Of a stretch of DNA of 64,000 nucleotides, positions 43,151-53,655 are shown piece after piece. A program made the translations under genes and the position numbers. The stretch is from the NCBI GenBank assembly GCA_037953745.1, contig JBAKBP010007959.1:1-64000 (forward strand), read 5' to 3'. This DNA is from Lithodes maja (taxonomy: Eukaryota > Arthropoda > Malacostraca > Decapoda > Lithodidae). Under the pieces are notes generated by a model. That model ran no database searches, was not told where the DNA came from, and worked only from the letters and a program-made list of their open reading frames with translations. Within the stretch, counting starts at the first letter, position 1, and every line of letters starts with the position of its first letter.

Positions 43151-44870
43151 GCACCACCGCTTCAACTGGGAGTACCAAGCCTGGGCCGGCCACAGAGGCG
43201 CTATGAGCCAGACTCTGCCGCGGTACAGCCGCAGCCGCGCGAGGACTTTGCACATCAACAGTGTGTCTGGTGGCGGAAATATGTATATCGACTGCCACCT
43301 GCTCCAGTCTTCCATGAAAGCGTCCGGACCCCCCTCCGGAGTACGAGTCCGGAGGGATAGGTATCGAGGCAACTTGCGCGTCTCCTTCGATGCGAACAAG
43401 TCGACCTCCGGAACACCCCAGGAAGCCGCTAGGTCGTCGAATACAGTCTGTTTCATTGCCCATTCTACAAGAACGCCCTGTCCTCGCGACAGGGCGTCCG
43501 CCCACAGGTTGGCAGACCCGGGCAGGTAGGAGGCGTGCAGGGAGATGTTGTGTCGGTTCGCGAGGAAGAACAACTTCTCGGAGATCCCCAACAGAGTCAA
43601 AGACCTGGAGGACCCCTGCTTTTGGATACAGTGGACAGCTGTCTGATTGTCCATCCTGAAGGCCACCGACAGGCCCCGAAGGGCCAGCGCGTGGTCCCGC
43701 AGAAAGAACAAGGGAACCAAGAGTTCGAGGGCATTGATGTGTAGGTGTGTGTGTCCCACCCATCTGCCGTGTTGTTGATGAACCAGGTTGGATTAGTAAC
43801 CCCACCCCACCTCACTCGACGCATCTGTATCCACCCATATCGTCGGCGGGGGGGCGGTCCAGGGCACAGCCGCAGAGAGCGTGCCCCGAGCAACCCAGTG
43901 TCCTAAGTGTCTGTGAATGGAACGCGGGATCGGCATGAGCCGATCCATAGGGACCAACGGAAACACCCTGTTGCCCATGAGGATTAGGCGGCGCAGCCTG
44001 AGCCTCCCTAAGGGAATGGTCAGAGCAGCCCAATTGAGGGAACCCACTAACGAGTCCCAGATCCTCCTCGTGAGGGAGACCGAGTGCAACACGGCGAAAA
44101 CCTTCCTGCGAAGTTTCACCGCGTTTGGCTGACTCTGGGTAACCGTAGCGTTTGTCAGATCCCATTCGAGACCTACCCACGTCACGACACGCGACGGGGT
44201 CAGGCGGGACTTGGGAATGTTTATGTTGAACCCTAACTGTGTGATGTGTCGAACTACGGTGAGGGTGTCGCAAACGCAGCGTTCTAGGGTGTCTGAAACT
44301 ATCAACCAATCGTCCAAGTAAAACAGGATCTGGAGGCCGCCCCTGAGGAGAGGATCCAGAGCCTGCTTCACCAGTTTCGAGAAGATCCGCGGCGCGATGT
44401 TGAGACCGAAGGGAAGCCTGTCGAACATGAACACGCGATCGGAAGTCCGAACGGCCAAGAATCGCTGGAAACGAGGATGTATAGGGACGTGCCAATACGC
44501 ATCCTTGAGGTCCAGCGACACTACCCACGACAGAGGCCGCAGGGCCAGTCGTACCTGGTGCACCGTCAGCATCCGAAATCGCGTGTTCACGATGTGCCCG
44601 TTGAGGGCCGACAGATCCACCACCGGTCGCATCGCGTCGCAGTCCTTCTTCGGTACCAGAAAGACACGGGAGAGGAAAACCGGGTGACCGGCTTTCACCT
44701 CCTTGACGATTCCCTGCTCGTGCATGGATGTAATCACGGCGGCCACCTCCGAAGAGACAGGCCGGCTTCGTTGACAAGAGCTGAGTGGGGGTCTGGACTT
44801 CCATCTCCAGGTTAGACCCCTCCGTGCAATCTTTCGCCCCCACGTCCCTCGCGGCCATCGAAGGGCGCAA
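43022..44870 (-). CDS. DIRS reverse transcriptase-RNase H polyprotein with one in-frame stop
   Basis: On the minus strand the frame opens inside the end of gag (TWRWKSRPPLS). It then shows the RT blocks SRVFLVPKKD, RPVVDLSALN, VVSLDLKDAYWH, RLPFGLNIAP and the catalytic YLDD at 44309-44320. RNase H follows with VDTDASSE, HINALELL, MDNQTAVH and LWADALSRG. After it comes a conserved DIRS region (WGVPEVDLFAS, PLWPAQAWYSQL) that some authors compare with methyltransferases. A TAA at 43793-43795 lies in frame between GWGY and GRWVGHTHLHINA. This is either a disabling mutation or a recoding site. Gag and RT overlap in different frames. Confidence 0.9.
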
Positions 44871-47829
44871 GGGCGAAAACAACCTGTGGGAGCCCCCGAG
44901 ATGAGGTGAGCGACCCGGTCGGCGAGGCGAGAAGGAGAACAGGGAGGAAACCGACCCGGAGAACCGACACATTTTTTGACGTGGAGGGTCCCCCGGTACG
45001 GTCCTTGCGGTCATAAGACCCTCGTTGACCACCCCTACCCCCCCCACCTCGTCGAAAAGGGCGGGACACCCCATCCCCTGTCCGTCGTGCGTCGGACCCC
45101 GTCGAAGTGCGGCCGGAAGTGGAAGGCTGGCCAGCCCCTTCTCGGCGGGGATGAAAGGGAGCAGGAGCAGAAGTGCGAGGCGGAACCGACGCTCTAGCCG
45201 GCAACTTCCCTTTCCTGCGCCCTTGCTTGGCAGCAGCAGTGGCACCAGCACTCCGAGGAGGACCGGCAGAAGGACGGGACTGCGAAGACCCTGGTCGCGA
45301 CACAGCGCGTCTTTGCGTGTCGTAAGCAGGGTCCGCTGACAGAGAAGCGTAGCGTTCCCAAGCATCCTGCGCGAACAGCCCCGATGTATATAACTCAGAG
45401 TACAACAAACCCTGACGAATATCCAAAGGGGCCTTCCGGCAGAATGAGGACCTTACCGTTTGGCATTGTCGAGTAGCCTCGCACAAAACCGCCTTCAGCT
45501 CGGGAACCAAAGACACCGCGAGCTGAAGGTGGATCCGCCTAACGTGGTCCAAACCCTCGCGAAGATCGCCAGGTGCAGTCGCCTCGATAAGTCGCAGGTG
45601 GTGAACAGAGGTCTGGAGGGAACCTAAAAAACAAGAAAATAAGTTCGCCACCCTCTGCCGCAAGGTAAAATCCCTGTCGACAGAGGACTTATCTGGGTGG
45701 GAAAAGAACGGGTTAGCAATAGCACAAATTTCAAGTTTGGGAGCGCTAATCCAGGACCAGAACTTGCCATCCAATCCGGCGACAGACACAAGAGGAGGCA
45801 AAAGCAGTGACGACTCTGGGGGAGGGACTGAAGATGATCTGTCGACGGAACGGGTAGCAAACTCTAAGGCCTCAGCAAACCAGGCCTCCAATGGGAGAGG
45901 ATTATCAAGGACGACGGACAAGCCAGGCTTACCGTCGTCACACAAACCTGTCCCATAGGAGGACAGCCCCGTCAAAACAGCGAGGGACTGAACATCTTGA
46001 AGGATGTCCTGGCGGCTGAAGTCTGACCAGAGCTTAGTACGAGGAGCAGACGGGGGCTTGGGCTTAACCGAAAAGTACTGAAGGTCAGTCCTCGTCGGGT
46101 AAGCCCGAACCTCCACGTCGGCCACCTGACCATCCACCCTGAACGCCCTAAACTGCATCTTATCATTAAGCTGTACCGACCAGCCCAAAGGTAGGGCCCT
46201 CTCACCGGACGGTAAATCGGTAGCACGCTCCGGGTGGGAGGCCTGCACCCCCTTCCAAACAGCCAAGGAGCCATAGAGGAGAGGCATAGTCCTCGACGGG
46301 ACCTTGGCCTTCTGGATGGGGGGCAAGCGCGGACCCTGCCCTAGCAGACGGAGGACCCCCGCATGGGAGACAGCAGGGGGAACCACCTGAGCCAGGGCAG
46401 GAGCAGTGCTAGCCGACGACCGGGCAGGAGGGGAAGCAGGGCGAGAGGGAATGTGGTCCACCGCAGAGGGGAGGGGGACCAAAGCAGGGGCAGGTTGGGT
46501 GAGGCGCTGGGGTTGTGTCACCGCCAAGAAGCGCGACAAGAGGGATTCCTGCATCGCCTCCAATCGCGCGTCGAAGTGTGACACAACCCACCCCTGCAGA
46601 GCCGAAAATCGATCCGAGAGAGGCGAACCCCCCGAAGATTGTTCGGCCCGCAGGGGCGAGCGTGAGCGAGAGCGAGACCCATGACACGAAACAGCAGCGT
46701 CGCGGCCCAAAGAAGGCGAGCGACGACTGCCGTGGCGTCCCAGAGGGTCTCGCCCCCGCTCACTAACGCCCGAGGGGGAAACATCATCCTCCCCCTCTTC
46801 CAGCGACACGTCAGCCCCCGAGAAAGGGGACCCCGAAACCTCGCTATACTCTACCGAGTCAAGCGGCGGGGTACCCACTCGGGGAGCCGGAAGCCGAAGA
46901 TCAGGGATCGAAGAAGGAAGAGGAGTAGGATGACGGGAGTGGGAAGGCTGGCCGGGTGAAAGGAGGTCAGAAGGAGCCGCGGGGGGAAACAGAGCAAGGA
47001 TCCCCGGGGCTGATAGAACAGGGCGGCCCGACACCGAGGAGGAGGAGGGAGGAACCACCACCTTGGGACGAGACCGCGAAGGAAGAAGAGGCACAGAAGC
47101 AGGAGAAGTAGGAGGAGAAGCAACGACAACCTGGCGCTCCCCCCTGGACAGAGTAGGAGGAGGGAGCAGAGGGCCAGCCACATGATGGACTTCCGCCCGC
47201 GTGGAGGACACATGAAGAGGACGCCTCATGTGCAGGGGAAGCGGGCGGAAAGTAGTAGAGCCCCGATCCGGAGAGGCCAGGGGAGGGCGTACAGGGGCAG
47301 AGACGCTAACCCTGGCCTCAGGGCGAGAACCATGACGAGGGCGACGGCCGGAGTCAAGGCCAGCAGGAGGACGAGGAGGGGCAGCAGAGGATGGACGACG
47401 AGGAGAGCGAGAGCGTGGACGGAGCTGAGGATCCTCCCGACGATGCGGCGACCGACCACGGGACCCAGGAAGAAGGGCCCGAGCAGGAAGAGGGCCAGGT
47501 AAACGGCCCCCAGACGGGTAAGGGATGCCCAGGGCCACACGGATCCGGTCATCCACAAAAGCCGGTGAGCGATGGCCCACAGATCGAATGTGGTGGGAGA
47601 CCACCGCCCACACGGACTGAAGGGATGCCGAGGCCGCCGCTGCGTCAGAGGAACCAGGGCGATGGTCCACCACATCCACCAAGTCCATGCACGGACCACA
47701 CAGTGCAGGGAGGTAGGCCGTAGAGGACACACATTGGGAGTGGCGGAGGCAGGACCGGTGGCACTCCAAACATGGGGAGCCACAGCCCTGGCGAAAGCAA
47801 GGCATCACACCTGCAATGGAAGAACACAC
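44812..47829 (-). CDS. DIRS gag-like protein, about 1000 residues
   Basis: This intact 1005-codon minus frame has the position expected of gag. The N-terminus is cysteine-rich (MPCFRQGCGSPCLECHRSC, then CGPCMDL), possibly metal binding, and not a CCHC knuckle. Residues about 100-450 are Pro/Arg/Ser-rich and low complexity (RRSRSPRRPSSAA-like). The middle (about 480-800) looks globular: LPLGWSVQLNDKMQFRAFRV, TDLQYFSVKPKPP and KLWSDFSRQDI. The C-terminus is again Arg/Gly-rich. A polypyrimidine-AG stretch (TTCTTCCATTGCAG) lies just before the second in-frame ATG, so M9 may be the real start after splicing. The high GC opens several other frames, which are shadows. Confidence 0.85.
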   Translation of the reverse strand: MCSSIAGVMPCFRQGCGSPCLECHRSCLRHSQCVSSTAYLPALCGPCMDLVDVVDHRPGSSDAAAASASLQSVWAVVSHHIRSVGHRSPAFVDDRIRVALGIPYPSGGRLPGPLPARALLPGSRGRSPHRREDPQLRPRSRSPRRPSSAAPPRPPAGLDSGRRPRHGSRPEARVSVSAPVRPPLASPDRGSTTFRPLPLHMRRPLHVSSTRAEVHHVAGPLLPPPTLSRGERQVVVASPPTSPASVPLLPSRSRPKVVVPPSSSSVSGRPVLSAPGILALFPPAAPSDLLSPGQPSHSRHPTPLPSSIPDLRLPAPRVGTPPLDSVEYSEVSGSPFSGADVSLEEGEDDVSPSGVSERGRDPLGRHGSRRSPSLGRDAAVSCHGSRSRSRSPLRAEQSSGGSPLSDRFSALQGWVVSHFDARLEAMQESLLSRFLAVTQPQRLTQPAPALVPLPSAVDHIPSRPASPPARSSASTAPALAQVVPPAVSHAGVLRLLGQGPRLPPIQKAKVPSRTMPLLYGSLAVWKGVQASHPERATDLPSGERALPLGWSVQLNDKMQFRAFRVDGQVADVEVRAYPTRTDLQYFSVKPKPPSAPRTKLWSDFSRQDILQDVQSLAVLTGLSSYGTGLCDDGKPGLSVVLDNPLPLEAWFAEALEFATRSVDRSSSVPPPESSLLLPPLVSVAGLDGKFWSWISAPKLEICAIANPFFSHPDKSSVDRDFTLRQRVANLFSCFLGSLQTSVHHLRLIEATAPGDLREGLDHVRRIHLQLAVSLVPELKAVLCEATRQCQTVRSSFCRKAPLDIRQGLLYSELYTSGLFAQDAWERYASLSADPAYDTQRRAVSRPGSSQSRPSAGPPRSAGATAAAKQGRRKGKLPARASVPPRTSAPAPFHPRREGAGQPSTSGRTSTGSDARRTGDGVSRPFRRGGGGRGGQRGSYDRKDRTGGPSTSKNVSVLRVGFLPVLLLASPTGSLTSSRGLPQVVFALAPFDGREGRGGERLHGGV

Positions 47830-48136
47830 AGCATAAGCAGCACGGTGACGGAGTCAGCGAAGAGAATGTCCAATAAAAACCAGGGAATGAGCATGGGTAA
47901 ACAAGAAGACACATGCAAACTGGAAGGCGTACTCACTCGAAACTGGGAACACTGAGGTAGGCGATGAGGGCGGGCGATGCTGAAAAGCACAAGCTGAACC
48001 TGCAAAGATGGAGAAAGTGTTAAACACCACTCAACACCTCACATGCAGGGCCCTAACACCATAAAGTGTAGACACCAATATAGTAATAGGCAACAAGATG
48101 ACACAAAAAAGGGTCAACAGTGAAAGCCAACTATAA

Positions 48137-48279
48137 CCGCAAATTTGCGGGCCAATGGAGGTAGATCCGTACCGACACAAACCTCCCACATCGTCACGCG
48201 ACCCCCCAGCGACCTCCGCAAATTTGCGGGGAGCCGAAACGACCCAGAGGGCCGAATCGAGCACTCCGCAAAATTGCGG
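48137..48279. promoter_or_regulatory. Three spaced CCGCAAATTTGCGG palindromes in the DIRS leader
   Basis: Palindromic 14-mers start at 48137, 48216 and 48266 (the third has AAAATT in the centre). In DIRS copy 2 they start at 57594, 57673 and 57723. The spacing of 79 and 50 bp is the same in both. They lie upstream of gag. Conserved spacing suggests a protein-binding or RNA-structure role, but no function is known to me. The remaining leader (47830-48756) has no gene. Confidence 0.7.
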
Positions 48280-48756
48280 GACCTGCCAAGAGGGCCCGGT
48301 GCCGAACAAGCGAGAGGGGCGTCTAGGAAAACCAAAAAAGGCCCGCAAACAAGCGTCAACTCCTTATGAACTCCAAGCGACGATGACCGTGACCATCAAG
48401 CTGAGCAGTGTCTTCCTTGATAATGTCCTGACTCGACCGGTCAAGGGAGAGGCAAGGAAGGCACACCAGGGGAGAGGAGGCACATCCCCTGGGAACCACC
48501 CAACCCACAGAGATAGAGCAAAGCCCATGAGAAGAAGTGGCAGGTTGGGTGGTTTGGCACAACAGGGGCCCCCGTGGGGTACCCCAAGATTGGGCAAAAG
48601 GTATGAAAGGATGGAGGTGAAAACAGGAAGGGAACACAAAAAACCAGTAACGAAACTGGTGAGAAAAAGGGTGGCCTAGCCGCGAGTAGAGAATGTGTCA
48701 GGGGCGAAAAACCCTGTGGAGTGAGGGAGAGGCCCCCGTGGGGTACCTCTGGGTAT

Positions 48757-50575
48757 TGTTACGGCTGGATCGGCAATACATATTCGGGATTCTTGATCGT
48801 AGGACAGAAATGGCTTATGTGACAACGACACGCTTGATTCCAGTCCCAAATACTATATGCTCCAGACAACAAAAGCACCAACGCCCTACAGAGTTATCGT
48901 CTATGGTAACGAGGTACCTTAACTCGGCGAAAGTGTACAACAGGGGTAGGCTATGAGGCTAAACTCCCTCAGACATTTATAGGTTACGTTATTACTAAAG
49001 AAATGCAATACTCAAGAAACTACGTTAATATTAAGCCTCTAATAATGTAGAATAGAAGCAGGCTAAAGGTATGACAGTGAAATGCTAAATGACAAATGTA
49101 CACGCCTACTTGAAAGCGCGTGCACTAGAATAACTGTCCCCTACTAACATGCACTAGCATGTAGCATACAAGATGTTCATGATCCAGTAGATACCTAATA
49201 ATACACATGGAAGGAACATAAATAGTAGTCACTTATTATAAGAATGAATCTATACTTGGAATAACTAAAAGGTTGCAGGCAACAGTACTGCGCCGGTAGC
49301 CTACTACCGCATAGGCTACTTCGCTTCTCTCACTCTGTCTCCCCTCTGAGTCCGTATGCGCCCTACGCAACAGAACTCCGGACACAGCAGCAAAACGACA
49401 GTGCAGTTAATTGATACATGAAAGTATTAATAGTGTTGTCTTGTGTGTGAGTAATGTGTATTGTAAAGTGTTACATACATAAACTTAAAGAGAGCTGCAA
49501 TGCATAGTAAAATAAAGATATAACCCACTCATCATCCCCATGTGTTCTAGCTAGCAGGCCAAGTCACAGGAACAACGAGTCCCAGCACCGAAAGCGAGAA
49601 CCCAGGAAAAGACTGCAGAGAACACAAGGACAGATAAATTACGTTACTCTACTATACCGGCACTACGAGCGAGCTGTAGTCTCTGGTACTACACTCGCTC
49701 CTGGCTCGGTAGGCAAATCAAGGCTAAGTCCTCGCCCCTCTACAGACAACTCCTGGGCATGGTCGGGCTCTTACACATGGCACTAGTCTAGTCACAAATT
49801 GGATGATGAGCTGGGCATATAACTCGTGAACATGTAGAACGTTCACCAACTATCCTCATCAAGAAGATCGCTGTTCACATTAACCCCTTAAATCTAATAC
49901 ATGTAAATATATGCTTGTCCTAAGAGTAATACGAGAGGTGAGTGCTGAAACTCCTTTAGGACCTCAAGGGAAGGTTATGCATTTAAATAGAGAGAAGAAT
50001 GAAATGAGAGTAATGTCGTCAGAGAGAAAGAGTGCAACCGTGAGAAGTTGGGAGAGAGGGCAAGGGATGTTAGAATCTCAAAGGTTCTAGGCAACCTGAT
50101 CATGGAACACACAGCGAGCCTCCAGGCAATGTGCAGTACGACAACATGGGCAGCCCAGGCAGCATAGGCAGGCGGCAATGGACTACCAACCCTGTCGCAC
50201 CTAGCTATAAGCGCAAGGCTGCCAACCGGTCCATACGTCTGGCAACCACCCCCCCGGCAGCGTGGCGCATTGCTACCCTCTCGCTCTGAAGCCCAACTCA
50301 CTCTCTCTCTCTGAACTCCCATTGTCTTATCTATCAACTTCTCTATTGATACTACATATTAAATGGAAGGTCTCGACATGGCTTAAAACAAAACCCACCA
50401 CTGGTTAGTACATGACGAGACCTTTGCAGAGATACAAAGAACATAGTTATACGTTGTCACACTCAATATAGGCAGCCAGCACGGTACAGCGGTACAGAGG
50501 TACCGCACAGTGGCGGTACAGTGGAGTACCAAGGAGTACAATCAGGTTGCGTTGCCACGCACTGGGTGCGTCACA
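48757..50575. mobile_element. 1.8 kb solo-LTR-like insertion
   Basis: It begins TGTTACGGCTGG and ends GTGCGTCACA, with TG...CA and imperfect inverted tips. It is flanked by GTAT at 48753-48756 and 50576-50579. DIRS copy 2 has the uninterrupted site (CTGGATATCACG, 58201-58212), proving a 1819 bp insertion with a 4 bp duplication. That size and duplication suit a solo LTR of a Ty3/Gypsy-type element. No gag-pol frame is inside, and the short frames are unrecognised. Orientation is unclear. Confidence 0.8.
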
Positions 50576-51079
50576 GTATCACGAACCACTAAGCGCCCAG
50601 GCCCTTGAGACACAGTGAAGGCTCGAAAGGGGGGACTCGGGAATAACGCTAGTTATGCGGCTGACACAAACACTACAAACAGCACCGCCACCACGAAATC
50701 TCAGATTGTGAACCAACAGTACACCTAGGCTATGAAAAAATGAGAACTCATAGGGGCATAGCAATTCCTGAATGATAAACAAGCTAGGCTAATTGAAGCT
50801 AAAAGCTAAACTATGCCCAGACTAACAGGAAAAAAGAATATGAAAAGAGAAAGAATGAAAACATATAGACGGGGAACGCCAAGCGCCCCCGTACCTTCGG
50901 TAGCTATTTCCACACGCGTCTCCATTAAACACACTGAGGAGCCCATTTAGGTGTGTCCTAGATCACGTAACATCTGTCTAGCAAAAAGAAGGCCAGAAAA
51001 GCCGAAACGAACCTAAAACAGGGTGAATTGAAGGAGCACAACAAAAGTGGACTTCAACAATGGCGACGCGTGAAAAAAT

Positions 51080-51370
51080 GATAACAAGAGAGGGTCGCTT
51101 ATGCGCACGTTCGACAGGGATCGGCGGAACACGGGATGGGCCTTGAGCGGTAACTAAGGTAAACCCCTTTTTCTTCTCTTCTAATGCTTTTTTCACCTTC
51201 GGTGGTAGTTTTGGTTAATGTACAACGTCTCCTAGAGCAAGATAAGGAGTAGACTCTAGACGTTTTCTTTTTAACCGCGGTTGGAATGACGACATAGCAG
51301 TCAAAATAGACAAGTCGTCATTGCAATTAGGTTAATAGCCTTGACGTTGGATTTGCCAAGACTACTAACA
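51080..51370. repeat. DIRS right inverted terminal repeat
   Basis: GATAACAAGAGAGGGTCGC through to GCCAAGACTACTAACA, the inverse of 41176-41471. A short indel distinguishes the two near GGGATCGGCGG. It ends at 51370 and is followed by AAT and the older recombinase gene. Confidence 0.95.
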
Positions 51371-51835
51371 AATACATTCATTAAGCCTACCAAACCTAAG
51401 GCAATTAGGTGTGTTGCTCATCGCCGCCAGCTGAGACACTCTGTTCCCGGTGGCCAAAGCCAAAAGGAATACAGCCTTTTTTAAAAGTAACGCAAAATCT
51501 GCAGTATTTTGGTACAGACGAGAGTGAAGTAAAGACAATGCCTTGTCCAGAGACCAAGTAGGCATGAGCTGACGGGGAGGTGGGCGGAGTTTAAAACATG
51601 CTCTCATAAAACCTGTTTCCTCCGCCACCGGTATGGAGAGACCTGTAAGGTCTAAAAAGGGCACTCTAATCGCAGTTAAGTGATTTTTCAACGTTACCAC
51701 AGATAAACGTTTCTACTGAAACAGATAATTCAAATAATTAAATACTAACGCCACTGAGGGCACAGTCTGTTCTGTTCTAATGATCCAAGAAGTAAAGGCT
51801 TGCCAATGTGATTGCTACTGTCGTTTCGTAGACTG
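51371..51835 (-). pseudogene. Older DIRS tyrosine recombinase, N-terminal part
   Basis: The minus strand encodes QSHWQAFTSWI, VTLKNHLTAIRVPFLDLTGL, RPPPRQLMPTWSLDKALSLL and ALATGNRVSQLAAMSNTPNC. These align with the intact recombinase (SHWKSFTRWI, NTIRNHLSAIREVF, ATGDRVSELAAMS), including the catalytic Arg. Two in-frame stops near 51720-51815 show age. The frame breaks at the DIRS border and continues at 41120 on the other side of the 10 kb insertion. Confidence 0.85.
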
Positions 51836-51837
51836 AG

Positions 51838-51925
51838 TATATTGATTGATTAATTTATACTGGGGCAGTGCATTCCACTCATTTACCACTCTATCACAAA
51901 ATGAGTTCTTTGCCTTCTCATATAT
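51838..51925 (-). pseudogene. LINE ORF2 C-terminal fragment
   Basis: The minus strand reads KNSFCDRVVNEWNALPQY, matching the conserved F..R.V..WN.LP motif at the end of CR1/L2-type LINE proteins. It is only about 25 codons long and no further RT sequence adjoins it. Confidence 0.55.
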
Positions 51926-51939
51926 GAAGGGTCATGTCT

Positions 51940-52197
51940 GGAAGTGATATGAACGGGCATTGTGGTGTGGTTCCGGTACGTGTCAGCCTGCTGAGACCGG
52001 AACCTCTCCTTGAGGTCTGGGGCTGGAGGCCCCTAGTGATCCTTCGTCTCTGGGTCTTTTCCTTGGCGACCTAGATGTGTGTGTGTGTGTGGGGGTTTTA
52101 TTTTGTTCGTTTTGTTATTTCTTTTCGGTTTCTGTCTCAAGTCGGCCAACCCCAGCTATGGGGTATGTGCCTGAATATATACATTCATACATACACT
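51940..52197 (+). mobile_element. RTE-like LINE 3' untranslated fragment
   Basis: CTGCTGAGACCGGAACCTCTCC, TCTGGGTCTTTTCCTTGG and CAAGTCGGCCAACCCC follow the same order as in 24740-24985. It ends in ATACATTCATACATACA where the other copy has (GATA)n. The coding part is absent, so it is a 5'-truncated insertion. Confidence 0.8.
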
Positions 52198-52779
52198 CCA
52201 TATATTGTATTAACATGGATTTTCATAAAATTTCACAGGTGTACAGTATATGGTTGGTCATTGCAAATGTCAATAGAGAGGACAAATATTTTGCTCAAAG
52301 GTGAAGGTCAAGATCAAAGCAAAAAAAAATAAAGTCAGGTCTCGATATACACACGTTTTTTATACACTGTTTCGTTTGGACACGGTAACCTCAAAAGTTC
52401 CAAAGCCGGCCACAACACGGGAAAAGTCGGGGAAAAGTCGGAATCATACACGGGTGGGTCCCAAGCCTAAGGTATATATAAATGATTAACCTCTCCGCGG
52501 CGCACAGGGGGTTTTCTACAGGGTAAGACTGTGCGCACCTATGATGATTTTGGGACCTATTGCCAATTTCGATAAAAAGTACATCATCGTGTAGGGAATG
52601 TTTGCGTGCATCGGCCCATATATATTTGACCCCCAAAAAAATGTCTGGGGGGGGGTGGGGGAACGGTCCGTAGTTGAAAAATGTGGAGCGAATGGCACCG
52701 CGCGGCTAATTGTCATCGAGCGGCGAGATTTCCCTGCCGAATTTTCACGCGCCCAGGAAGGAGAGGGAGGAGGGGGTGG

Positions 52780-53350
52780 GTTACCGCGTATTATCACGTA
52801 TATCTCCTTTTTTGAGCCCTTTTAGGCTATGTAGAGTATGTATACGTGTGTAGGCCACCCATATAACAATGAATATGCCTCATAGTGACCAAAAATTGCA
52901 ATATATAAGGGAATTATAAGATAATTTTTAGGCGGGAATGAAGATGTGTTGGAGGTTTGGCGGCAATTTATGAGCTGAGAGTGTGGTTTACGCCATACAT
53001 ATCACGTATATCTTGTACGTAGAGCACTGTCATGCTATAATACAGACTTGTACATATGTATACGTGCCATATATCAAAATATATACCGCATATAGACCAA
53101 TTCATGCGATATTTACGCACATTATCAATGAGTTTCTATGCGTGAACCAAGGTGTGAGTGAGTTGTGCTGGGAATGAAAGGGGGAGAGGGTGTGTTACGC
53201 CATAAATATCACGTAAATCTTGTATTTAGAGCACTGTCATGCTATAATAAAGACGTGTACGTATGTAGGCGTCCCATATAACAAGGAATATACCGCATAT
53301 AGCCCAATTGATGCGATATTTACGCAAATTGTGAATGTGTTTCTAGCAGA
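52780..53350 (+). repeat. Three diverged tandem copies of about 200 bp
   Basis: Segments near 52780, 52989 and 53190 share TATCACGTA(T/A)ATCT, GTAGAGCACTGTCATGC (the last two copies) and CATATA(A)CAA.GAATAT. They are diverged rather than recently amplified. The preceding stretch 52489-52779 starts TTAACCTCTCCGCGGCGCAC, like a TTAA element end, but no right end was found. Confidence 0.65.
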
Positions 53351-53581
53351 CGGAAGCCTGAAAGGGTGGGTGGGGGTGGCTGGGTAGGAGGGAGGCTAGC
53401 AGGGAGGGAGTGCGTGAGTCGTGGAGAGAAGGAAGGCAGGCAGATCTCTAGATAGATAGCCAGCTGTGTGACAATTGTGGAGGCGCCCGAGGCGTATTGA
53501 TGTCTTGGGATTTTGAACCTTATGTCTACCAGGTGTCTGGTGTTTGTTGCCACCAAGAGTTTTACAATAACATGAGTCAGG

Positions 53582-53585
<4 letters not shown>

Positions 53586-53651
<66 letters not shown>
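53586..53651. repeat. (GA)n microsatellite
   Basis: About 66 bp of pure GA. From 53652 to 54461 there is AT-rich sequence with no recognised gene or repeat. Confidence 0.97.

Positions 53652-53655
<4 letters not shown>

Larger units (their letters stand above)
41124..51370 (-). mobile_element. DIRS-type tyrosine-recombinase retrotransposon, 10.2 kb with an internal insertion
   Basis: The borders are set by three independent signals: disruption of the older recombinase frame, inverted terminal repeats (41176-41471 and 51080-51370), and an internal complementary region (41535-41648) that reproduces right end + AAT + left end. The trinucleotide AAT flanks both ends (41121-41123 and 51371-51373). 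Minus-strand gene order is gag (47829-44812), RT-RNase H (about 44870-43022), tyrosine recombinase (about 43150-42084). Such elements replicate through a circular intermediate and integrate by recombinase rather than DDE integrase. Without the 1.8 kb insertion at 48757 the element is about 8.4 kb. It is more GC-rich than its surroundings. Confidence 0.92.

Noticed and set aside
43812..48679. Alternative frames of up to 517 codons overlapping DIRS gag and pol on both strands
   Set aside because: High GC content removes stops. The gag, RT-RNase H and YR motifs lie in the reported frames only.
49975..50337. 120-codon minus-strand frame in the LTR-like insertion
   Set aside because: No recognisable domain, and the surrounding element has LTR features without coding capacity.
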